Below the pieces are notes generated by a model that worked only from the letters and a program-made list of their open reading frames with translations, was not told the DNA's origin and did not search any database. This document shows, one piece after another, positions 43,185 to 52,591 of a stretch of DNA of 64,000 nt. Numbering within the stretch: position 1 is the first letter of the stretch; every line of letters begins with the position of its first letter. Source of the stretch: Narthecium ossifragum (taxonomy: Eukaryota; Streptophyta; Magnoliopsida; Dioscoreales; Nartheciaceae); assembly GCA_963920575.1 (NCBI GenBank), contig OY986966.1, forward strand, positions 26,069,717 through 26,133,716, written 5' to 3'. The position numbers and the translations under genes were made by a program.

Positions 43185-44480
43185 TATATATATATGGGCA
43201 TAGGTTCTTGTTAGAACAGAAATTTTGACCGTTGACCGGGACTGTAATTAAGGTCAAAATCTATTTCCACATTCAAAAATCAGATGATTGTGGTTTAGTT
43301 CAACTCCTTCGAATGATCGAATCAGAGATGTTGAAGTGTACAAAGAAATTATTTGATTGATGATGGAGTTGATGGAAATGGAAAATGAAATGGAAAATGG
43401 AAAATGGAAGATGATGAATTATATAGTAAATCTACTCATAGGAAATTATAGATCTACTCCTAGGAAATTAATTATGGTAGCACTACTCCTAGGAAAATAT
43501 GATAATTCTACTCCTATAGAAGAAATTAGTGTAGCACTACTCCTAGAAATGAAGGACTTCAATGCAGGAATTTAAAAGAAAGGAAAAGGCTTCATTAAGA
43601 TAAAATAAGGCTACATTGATAAATATAAAAGGTTACATGAAGATAAAAGGCTGGTTTGCTTTGATGGTCGGGGCTCGTTTTCCTTGTTCCTCTTGACTAT
43701 TTATAGAGTTTCTGGTAACCACTTTTGAACTGTCAGAAACTGCTTTGAACTGTTTTGGAACTGCTCTGAACTGCATAATTGGGCGATATCTTCAGCTATT
43801 TACGAAACTGCCATCATGTAGAGCTTCTTGTCTTCTATTGCAATTTGGCCGATGATGACCTTGGAATTTGATGAAACTCTGAACATGAAAGTTGTAGGTC
43901 TTTGAATTCTCTTCCCATCGGTCCAAAAACCAACTCATTTGAACATCGTATGAGAAAGTTATGACCAAAACAGTCAATCTGTATTAATAGCCATTATTAC
44001 AATATGACCGATAAGAATTTGATCGATAGAGTTTGGCCGATATCGGTCATTCTTTGATCGATGAAACTTAGGAATTCATCCATTATTTACTTTTTTGCCA
44101 CTAGAGACTTTGACTGTCATTTTGACACATCAAATGACCGAATTTGAAGATGACGTCAACAACAAAGTTGTAGATCTTTTCGTCCTCTTTCCAATGGTTC
44201 AAGAATCGATCAATTTCGATACTTGATGTAAAAGTTATGACCAAAATACTCTAACTGTGTCAATATTGAAGTATCTTTTGACCGATTGACAATATTTACG
44301 AAATTGCCATTGATCTTATTAATCGTCCAAATGGCTATATTTATATCTAATAGTTCTTCTCCTTATCAAAGCAATAGCACTGGCAAACATGGTAAGAAGG
44401 TTCATGATCAGTTGTTAGGCAATGCCTCACTCGAAAAAAAATCCAGTGGCAGAGTATCTGATTGCATTGCATAGTGATCG
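43185..44480. other. LTR-like remnant with two AAGTTGTAGATCT modules
   Basis: No gene is seen. At about 43885-43980 and 44155-44245 two related blocks occur, each with AAAGTTGTAG(A/G)TCTTT, a TTTCC word and AAAGTTATGACCAAAA. The same module occurs in the Athila LTR and in two other LTR pieces of the window. TACTCCTAGGAAAT-like words repeat at 43430-43550. Confidence 0.45.
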
Positions 44481-44849
44481 ATTTCTGGAGCCCGGGTGAG
44501 GGGACTTGTTCTTCGATTAATATCACATAAACTGTGATTCATTATTAGCAGGACAAGCTACTAACTATAATCCTATCAGAATTGGAGATTACACAGTGAC
44601 AAGAAGCCTTTCAGTGTAATGTACAGAGAGTCCAAGAAGAATCCGAGCAATGCACATGAGGGAAGCCTCAGGCTCTCAGGAGAAGATAAATTAATCAAGG
44701 AACGTAATTAGTTAACTTAACAAAGTAAGCATGTGAGTAACTGCAAAGAGATCCACAAATTCATATTTTGTGGCATTATTTTCAATCGTGCACTAAATTA
44801 TCCATAAATAATTTGAAACTTTCCATAAATCACATAATATTGTAAAGAG

Positions 44850-45010
44850 GCATTCTGTACAAGTGTACATTGCTCGATGGTCATCACCTAAGCCCCCCGG
44901 AACATTGAAAATGGATAGAGTTCGAATCTCATCACAAATTTCACCTCTAAGGCCCATGGCAGGTGAGACCATCAATCGGGAAGCCGGGGGATAATTTCAA
45001 AAAAAAATCA
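44850..45010 (+). mobile_element. Possible SINE
   Basis: TGGTCATCACC-like and GAGTTCGAATCTC (B-box-like) words lie about 45 bp apart, followed by about 90 bp and an A9 run (44999-45007). The layout fits a tRNA-derived SINE. The A box is weak. Confidence 0.4.
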
Positions 45011-45678
45011 TACCTTTGATGCGCCCCTATTTTTTTATCGATAAATCAGGCAAAAATGAGAAAGCAGAAGAAGCTATCTCTTATGCACTCAAACCTCCAC
45101 CAGCATAGGCCACCGCCACCGCCAACCTCTAATGGCTAAGACTTCGCTTGTAATCATCCTCTCAGGAAGAAGAAGATCGAAGAGAGCTATGCGAACTGGC
45201 TGGAAGATGGCCATCGCGTATACTTTCTGCTCCATTGGCAAGCCCAAACAATGAAAAAGGTCAAATTTTTGAAATTGCAACCAAGAGAAAAATATAATGT
45301 ATACCGATTAGAATTGTGCGCTGTCTTGATTGAGAGAGAATTGAGCGTCGTCAGAAGATAGCAACTCATTGATCTGGACTTATTTGCTTGCACCTAGATA
45401 GAGTACTTTCATTTCGACACGATCTAGTGTGACAACTTGATTCCCTTTGAGCCTAGCAGCCCAATTGTGTGATGCTGCATCGGCGCAATGGAGAGAATTG
45501 AGCGTCGTCAGAAGATAGCAACGCATTGATCGAAAATCTGCACACAAGTACTATATATAGGTGCAAGCAAATATAGTCTAGAAGAACCGAACCCACAAAT
45601 ATCATCTACAGTTCAATGAGGCAATCGAAATAAGGACAAATTCGAGTCCCATGACATCTGTTGAGCAAGTTAGCCTAC

Positions 45679-45879
45679 CTCATTTGCAGGGCAACAGTAG
45701 TATTGCTCGCCAACATTCTTTCCGGTCTTTGCCACCAAAAGTAGGCAAGACCCCGCTCCACATGGGCATGGAAGATCTTGTGCTGATGAGTTCGATTGAC
45801 TAAGGTGAACATTCTTGACAGCAGAGATCCCTGTAGATGGACTATCGCACAAGTCACAGAAGTTGCAACCCCCGTTGAC
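45679..45879 (-). pseudogene. Captured exon with GRF-type zinc finger
   Basis: The 201-bp open exon sits between a CAG acceptor (just after 45879 on the plus strand) and a GAG|GTAGGC donor. It encodes CNFCDLCDSPSTG, a spacer, then PCPCGAGSCLLLVAK and GEQYYCCPANE. The Cys/Gly pattern matches GRF zinc fingers, as in topoisomerase III alpha or related repair proteins. No companion exon of that gene is near, so it is an isolated fragment. Confidence 0.55.
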
Positions 45880-46608
45880 CTGAACCGACATCAAAGAGCG
45901 AGCCTCACATAAGTTAGGAATGAACGGTCATTGCAAACTTAATGGAGAGAATTAGTAAGAAAACTATTTTTATTTGTCGAGCCGTTTGCCAGTTTGCATA
46001 TCAATACCCAAACACACCAGCGAGTAGAAATTAATCTCCAAATGCATCGAGCTTCATAATCAAAATTAGAACATCTAGATGCTTTTGTCGAAAGTTGATT
46101 GCATCCAAATGCCTATATGGTTATATCCTGAAACCTTATTTCTCCAAGTGAACCAGCTAACATTGCAGCAGACATGCAATGTGAATCCTCAAATGCAAAA
46201 TAAAAATACCAACAATGTTTCTAATCCTTAAGCCGCAGATAACTTATGTTTCACTTCTCCATTCAACCAACTCAGTAATTGTGGCAATCTACTAACAACA
46301 GACTAAGTATTTGTCTGAACTGAAATAATTGATGGAATGCATTAGATAAATCATCCGTGAAGTCACAATGATTAACAAATAAGAGCAAGGAAACCATGTG
46401 GAGCATTTACAGTTTGTCATGCTAATCAAATTAATCCTTTGCACGATATATACCAAACAGCTTAATCACATGGTGAAACTCAGAGATCCTCACACCTCAA
46501 GAATGCATACAAAGCGCCTCAAGAAGACCCCTTTAAACCGATCTCTCCAAAATTTCCAATAAACAGAACAAAGATAAGAATTGAACACAATATAATCGGA
46601 ATACGTAC

Positions 46609-46834
46609 CATCGGAACACTTATTCTTAGCGAGAGAAGCAAGGTGCTGGTCCCAGGTGCTTTCCCGCGGAGGTGGACAAGGCCAGTAGTCGGTCCTTATC
46701 CCACCGCACATTGACACCCCTCGAGGTCAACGGCGAGAACTTCTCCAAATGCTATCCAAAGCCTCGTTGATCCGCTTCCTGTCAGCGACCGCGGTCGCGC
46801 CGCCCTCCCTCCTCCCCATCCGATCCGTATACAT
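46609..46834 (-). pseudogene. First exon of casein kinase II regulatory (beta) subunit, broken
   Basis: The start MYTDRMGRREGG, then DRKRINEALDSIWRSS matches the plant CK2 beta N-terminus (MYRDR...DRKRIN.ALD). After a frameshift SPLTSRGVN and KDRLLALSTSAGK follow, and in a third frame KNKCSDG just before a GATG|GTACGT donor, again as in the CK2 beta first exon. The order is that of the real gene but the frame is broken at least twice. Confidence 0.7.
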
Positions 46835-46857
46835 CTCCACCCCCCTCTCCGCCGGGA

Positions 46858-47187
46858 TCAGATCAATGGCTTCGATCTCGCATAATTAAACCCCAAAAAA
46901 TAGGGGAGAAATAAAAACCTTACATCGATGGATAATCCAATATGGATCACAAAGAACGGAAGAGGTGGCAGGGAAACCCTATTTTTGGGGGTCGCTGGAG
47001 ATGAGGATGGGGGGGAAGGTAGGGTTTCGAGGTGGGAGTGGGAGTTTGAGAGTTCAAGAGCTCGAGAGCACGGCCGCACGGGGCGAGGGGCACGATGAAC
47101 CCAGTGTACAACATCTCCAGTGACTTTGGGTACACACCATGAAGAGAGATCCATCCTGGTGTACCTGTGCATTCTATGAGCAGTCAA
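46858..47187 (-). other. Unrecognised exon-like segment
   Basis: A minus-strand frame reads YTRMDLSSWCVPKVTGDVV and, in another frame, VYPKSLEMLYTGFIVPLAPCG. An acceptor-like TGCACAG precedes it at about 47160. It could be a further captured fragment. I cannot name the source. Confidence 0.3.
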
Positions 47188-47752
47188 ATGACATTTTGGA
47201 GAGAAATCTAGAGTACAAGGAAAGCACTATACAGCAATATTATGGCATACCATTGCATTTTAACATACCCAAAAAAAAAAATCAAGCCAAACAATTTTAT
47301 TTTAATTAATAACACCATTCCAATTAGGACTGCTGCTACCATCAAGAAAGTCATCCATATGTAGCCCATATTAGCACCCTAGTTATTAGAAAAGGTGTTG
47401 CTGTGACAATATAGAATTATGGAGAAATCTGTGATGGTTTGACCGAGTTTCATATAAATCCTATGCAAAATTTTGACTGGCATACACAATATGGATATAA
47501 GACAAAATGTTATCTACAGAATGTCCTTGTGATATGCAACTTGAGAAAAGCGACAGTTTAGAAGAAAAAAGAGATAGGATAATCAAGAATCAAATATCAT
47601 CAAACTTGGGAGTGAATGCTTACACTCAGTGCAAAAATAGTCCAGCTTCTTGAAATATGCGTACGTGATAATAGGTCAAGGATTTGTGGTTCTGACCAAA
47701 ATAATTAATAGCTCAGGAAACAAAAAACATGAGCTGCTGTAGCATTAACATA

Positions 47753-48050
47753 CTAATAGAAAGGATATGTCACAATCTCCTTCTCATAAGTGTACTTGAA
47801 TGGCTTGCATCTTGGAATAGGTCCATCTTCACCGGTAGTTATAAGAGTACATCTACTTAACCTACCAGGAAAAAAACAAAAGCACAACATCAGAAAAGAA
47901 AAGAAGGTACCAAGAGCTTTCCTTCAGGATATATTACCTTGCTATGTCACCTCGTAAAATATTTAGGATAACAGTCTCTGCAATATCATCTGCATTATGC
48001 ACAATGACAATCTTGTCTGCGCCTATTAGTGCTGCACCTCGATCCAAGGC
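47753..48050 (-). pseudogene. Two exons of CTU1/NCS6 (cytoplasmic tRNA 2-thiolation)
   Basis: Exon A (47938-48050) encodes [20 protein letters not shown] and [18 protein letters not shown]. Exon B (47753-47861) continues in phase with [19 protein letters not shown] and [11 protein letters not shown], then an early stop. CTU1 is the adenylating subunit that thiolates wobble uridine in tRNA. The N-terminal ATP-binding loop and the C-terminal finger are missing, and the conserved HNADD and CKPFKY motifs are retained. The original intron and splice sites are preserved, so the copy came from genomic DNA and not from mRNA. Confidence 0.85.
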
Positions 48051-49280
48051 CTGTAAAAATTGGGATATAATATGATTCCTCATATTCTGAAATAATCTTA
48101 TCAGGATAAAGGCTCAACTTGAGGTGAGAAAATTTCATGACCTTTTTTTTTTTGGAGATGAACTATGAAAGGAAAAGTAGCACGGAGATTGAAGAGACCA
48201 ACCGCAACAAAGAAAAAGTAGCCCAACTACACAAAATTCCAAGAAGTGTGATTCATTTTACAGCTAGCTCCATTCATGGCCTACTTAATAGGAACATTCT
48301 CCGATTCCATGCAAGAAGTAGCCCATTGAAGAATTGGCAGACAGATTCCTACACGAAAGTAACAAATCAAAGATGGTTCGACTCATAATGCTGAACTCAT
48401 AACCTAATAAAGCAACATAATCTCAATCCTCAAGCATAACTTAACAGGATGATTTTCCTCCAAATGGAAAAGACCAAAGAAAGAATGAACTAAATAGCAG
48501 AAGCTATAGATATAAATAAACACCTAATTTTGTGTTTCAGATCATTTTGAACTTGAGTCATAATCAAAATTCTGAAGCACATTACATGATATATCCAATT
48601 CAAAATACGATATGTATTGCAGTCAACAATTTTCATACGGAAAGACATCTTTAAGCACATGTCAGAGCTATATCGACAATAACAACCTGGAAAAGCAGTC
48701 AACAACTTGGTTTTCCTTGAAGTTCAGTTTTGTGTATTCACATATTTATATGTGGCATTGCTATATGCTACACTTGTAATACATAGCTTTCAATGTAGTT
48801 AGTGATTGCCCTGCTTGTCGGCACATACAAGCAGGCACAAACCCATATTGATAGATGTATTAGCTCAAAAGAAATCGCACAAAGTCCTTGCAAAATGTGC
48901 CACCAGTACGATAATTTTTGAATGTAGTCAAAGGTCTCTTTCGTCATCCATTCACACATGAAAGGGAAATCTCATTCCCCTGCGATCTATGTCAAGCCCA
49001 CCCCACCCAAACATCCAGAACTTGGGATCTCATGACCCACCGATCTTGTATCCCTGTGATAATAAAATTAAAAGCAAAGAGGCGAGCAAGAGAATGGGCT
49101 ATACAAAAACATGCCTAAATCATAGAAGATCGCACGAATCCATTAGAAACAATTAGTGCATATAATCCCCAAAAAGAAAAACCATCAAAGCATTCGCCTT
49201 AAATGAGCACCTCAATTACCATCCAATCTCAAGAACATATTCTGCCAGTGAGCTAGACAGCCAATTTTTCAGCCAATTTT
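48051..49280. other. Intron-like or intergenic sequence
   Basis: AT-rich, no codable frame. It lies between the CTU1 exons and the exon-like segment at 49330 and may be the former CTU1 intron plus filler. Confidence 0.3.
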
Positions 49281-49329
49281 TCAAAAACACAGATCCCAAC
49301 TAAAGAAGGGCAAAAGGAACAGAAAATCT

Positions 49330-49480
49330 AACCAGACCGAAGGAGGAGTTGGCGTGGGAGGCGTAGAGGCCCTCGCTGCCGCCATGGAAGAAGGAGGAGT
49401 TGGAGCGAGGGTCAAAAGTACCCCCGGGGTACTCGTGGACCGAGGCCTCGCCATGGCTTTCATTCTTCGTTAACGAAGAG
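49330..49480 (-). other. Exon-like GC-rich segment, not identified
   Basis: On the minus strand, NESHGEASVHEYPGGTFDPR and SNSSFFHGGSEGLYASHANS run to a G|GTTAGATTT donor-like site at about 49332. It is GC-rich in an AT-rich setting and on the same strand as the other fragments. It looks like a first exon of an unknown gene. Confidence 0.35.
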
Positions 49481-49486
49481 AAGAGG

Positions 49487-49579
49487 AACTGCCAAATAGG
49501 ACCGATATTCACTTTTTGCGTTTTATGACCATCCGTGTTTTTTTATTTTAATCACGGAAGAAACACGAATATAAACTAA
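49487..49579. repeat. Left arm of an outer foldback element
   Basis: TGCCAAATAGGACCG... TATTCAC-TTTGCGTTTT is the inverse of 63776-63835 (about 45 of 55 positions by eye). The two arms bracket the Helitrons and the CACTA element, suggesting an older MITE-like element of about 260 bp that received them. No clear target duplication. Confidence 0.45.
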
Positions 49580-49706
49580 CTAGTTGTGCCCCTATCTCCC
49601 ATTAAACCCCTTAATTTAGAATTATCACGCCACATAGGCTCCATCTAAGACATTCTCTGTCACGTAGGACAATAAAAATTTCACTTATAGCATCATATAA
49701 GGATGA
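49580..49706 (-). mobile_element. Helitron A, internally deleted
   Basis: On the minus strand it runs from TCATCCTTATATGATGC to GGGCACAACTAG, next to A49579. It belongs to the same family as the Helitrons at 42375 and 49707 but has lost the 3' hairpin. Its TC end abuts the CTAG of Helitron B with no base between. Confidence 0.8.
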
Positions 49707-49789
49707 CTAGTTGTGTCACATGACAGGGTAACCACCAATCCCACCCCAGTAACCACCTAATAACTCACTACAAGAAAATACATTTTATA

Positions 49790-50830
49790 TGGCAACAATT
49801 AACGGCAACACAACCGTTGCCATAAACACTCGTCTTTTACGGCAACTATGTACGGCAATGAACTAGTTGCCATAGAAAATGTATTTTTATGGCAACTAGA
49901 AATATTGCCATTATTGGTAACCTCTTTAATGGCAACATTAATTGTTGTCGGAAATTATCAACACATTTTACGGCAAGTCCATGTGTTGCCATATAATACT
50001 ATCATATTTAACGACAAGTTATTTGTTGCCATTTATAGTGTGTATATTTTATGGCAATTGAACATGTTGCCAGAAACGAAATAAGACTTTGACGGCAACT
50101 AGAAATGTTGCCGCAATTGGAAACTGCTTTAATGGCAATATTAATTCTTGCCGGTAGTTGTGAGAATATTTACAGCAAATTCATGTGTTGCCATTTAATA
50201 CTCTGATATGTAGCGGCAAATTGTTTCGTTGCCGCATATACTTTGTATATTTTACGGCTGTTAAAGATATTGCCATAAAAGAAGTAAGACGTTCACGGCA
50301 ATTAGAAATAGTGCCGCAATTGCAAATTGCTTTCATGGCAATATTAATTCTTGCCGGAAATTGTGGGAACATTTTATGGCAAATTCATGTGTTGCCATTT
50401 AATACTCTGATATGTAGCGGCAAATTATTGTATTGCCGCATATACTGTCTATATTTTACGGCCATTAAAGATATTGCCATAAAAGAAGTAAGACATTTAC
50501 GGCAATTAGAAATAGTGCCGCAATTTCAAACTTCTTTCATGGCAATATTAATTCTTGCCGAAAATTGTGAGAACATTTTATGGCAAATTCATGTGTTGCC
50601 ATTTAATGGTTTAATATTTAGTGGCAAATGGATTTATTGCCGCATATAGTTTGTATATGTTACGGCCATTGGAAAGATTGCCATAAAAGAAGTAAACATT
50701 TTACGACAATTAGAAATATTGTCGCAATTTTAAACCGCTTTCACCGCAACATTAATTCTTGTCGGGAAATAGTAAATTCTTATATGTCAATTCAGCTTGT
50801 GGCCACATTAGATGATAATATTAAACATTA
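49790..50830. repeat. CACTA left subterminal repeats (GGCAAC/GTTGCC)
   Basis: TTACGGCAA, TATGGCAAC and GTTGCCATAA-type words occur in both directions every 20-40 bp. About 160-180-bp units (50100-50280, 50280-50460, 50460-50640) are also tandemly repeated. Such motifs are the binding sites of TNPA/TNP1-type proteins in known CACTA elements. Confidence 0.85.
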
Positions 50831-51760
50831 TATACTTTTTATCTTTAATGACAATGTTTAATTTGGCTATAAAATGTATACAATATAATGACAATCTTTT
50901 TATCTTCCATGGTCACATGGATATTCAATAGGATCTAACACAATAGGAAACGACACTGTTTGTACTCTTATACAAATTTGCTAAAGTTACTTATATTAAA
51001 GATGTTCATACACTCTTTGCATCCCATAAGGGTTTGTTGCTGGTAAGTTAAAAGGCTCGAATTATTGTTCATTATATTGAGAAAAATGTGGGTTTATAAT
51101 TAGACCCAATTCTAAATCGGATTGGACCCACCATGAAAATTTAATTCCTATTTAAATTCAAACGAGAGCTATTATCAATCTTATTTTAAATCAAACCCAA
51201 TGCCAGCTCATACTGGATCCTAATCAAATTTATGAAGCAACCAATCCATCAAGTTACACGATGATCGATGTAAAGGACTAGGACTATGTTCGAGCCGAGC
51301 TTTAATCGCTCAAGCTAAAGATCGATTAAGCCCAGCTCCAATATGATTAAGCTTAAGCTTGATCCTAGCTCGAACCCATAAAAAGGGATTGGATTCTTAT
51401 GGAGCTCGAACTTGATCGAGCTCGTCAAGTACTCCAAAGCTTGAGCCGAGCTTAATAGGTTTAAGCTTAAGCTGGGATCAAGTTCGAGCTCCATAAGCTT
51501 AAACTTGCTTAATCATATTCTCTAGTTTAAGCTTGAGCCGAGCTTTGAAGAGCTCGAGCTTAAGCTTAATCATATTCTCTCTTCCACGAACTTGGTCGAG
51601 CTCGAACCCAAGCTTAAAATTTGATCTCGTCATCACCCCCCTCCTCTCACCTCACTTGCCCTCTCATTCTCTCTTCCACGAAGGATCCCCCTCACAATCA
51701 CGAGCGCCCAACGCCCTCTTCGTCAAGCTCATCACCTTCCAGTGTCGGCCCGAATCACCT
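50831..51760. other. CACTA 5' region with GAGCTCGAGC repeats
   Basis: No gene is supported. 51290-51620 is rich in AGCTTGAGCCGAGC/GCTCGAGCTTAAGC words in both orientations, like MITE interiors elsewhere in the window. Confidence 0.4.
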
Positions 51761-51767
51761 TCCCCCT

Positions 51768-51957
51768 CCTTCCTTCCCCGACGAGAAGCCCTCGTTGGCC
51801 GCCCCCCTCCTTCTTTCCAGGACGAGAAGCCCCGTTTGGCCGCCCCCCTCCTTCCTTCCAGGACGAGAAGCCCCCTTTGGCCGCCCCCCTCCTTCCTTCC
51901 CGGACGAGAAGCCCCCTTTGGCCGCCCCCCTCCTTCCTTCCCGGATGAGTAGCCCCT
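51768..51957 (+). repeat. 41-bp GC-rich tandem repeat upstream of TNP2
   Basis: GACGAGAAG recurs at 51780, 51821, 51862 and 51903, and GATGAG at 51944, giving a period of exactly 41 bp. Since 41 is not a multiple of three, the open frames crossing it are incidental. Confidence 0.9.
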
Positions 51958-52372
51958 TTTGCCACCATTCACCTTTCCTCCAAACCCACCACTGGCGCCA
52001 CCTCAAATACTCCTCCTGCGGTGACCAATCCAACGATCCAACCCAAGGAATCTCAAGAGGCATGTGACCTCTCCCCTGTGTCCTCACCGTGCGCTGGCGA
52101 GCACCGATCGCCGTTAATCCAGCACCATCGATTCTCATCAAGTTAGATTGAGTTGGATTGATTTTTTTCAAGGATGCACATCCTTCCTGTATCCGGAAAG
52201 ACAGCCGAGACCGTCCACGGCGACCATCAACGGCAAGAGCAAACACTTCATGAGTGTCTTCCTCTGTCTGTAGAGAAGCAAATCGATTAGAAACTTCAGG
52301 ACTCGGAGCTCCACTGAGATCCGGACAAGGGTGATCCGAGAGCGAGCATCACCGGACAGTCGACGACGCATT

Positions 52373-52590
52373 GGTGAGTCCATGTCTGTGTCTCTTCTTC
52401 TCCTTCCCTCTTGTTCTATTTTTATTCTGTCTTTCTTTGGATGTATGTTGTTCTATTCTTTGTCATTCTTCTCCTTAATCTTGTTCCATGCTGTTTCAAG
52501 GCTGCGCATCCTTGCTTTCATTTAATTTTTCCAACGGTGTTTACTTAGTCATGGTGAGCGTGTTTGTATATGACCATTTCAATCTTGCAG
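52373..52590 (+). other. Probable intron in the TNP2 5' UTR
   Basis: GTGAGT at 52373 and a T-rich acceptor CTTGCAG ending at 52590, two bases before the ATG, frame a 218-bp T-rich intron. Confidence 0.5.
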
Positions 52591-52591
52591 A

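Noticed and set aside
44286..44474. 62-codon frame MTIFTKLPLILLIVQ with a hydrophobic start
   Set aside because: It looks like a signal peptide at first sight, but it starts inside the LTR-like remnant and ends without a known domain, so support is too thin.
45679..49480. One multi-exon host gene on the minus strand
   Set aside because: The pieces belong to unrelated proteins (GRF finger, CK2 beta, CTU1) and the CK2 beta and CTU1 parts are frame-broken or prematurely stopped.
49790..50830. Regularly spaced short repeats looking like a CRISPR array
   Set aside because: Words alternate in orientation and vary in spacing, the locus is a plant transposon end, and no cas gene exists.
50185..50861. 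154-codon repetitive frame
   Set aside because: It lies wholly in the CACTA subterminal repeats and reflects their unit length.
51533..52246. Overlapping open frames of 100-160 codons on both strands
   Set aside because: They are made by the 41-bp GC-rich tandem repeat. A period not divisible by three opens all frames alike.
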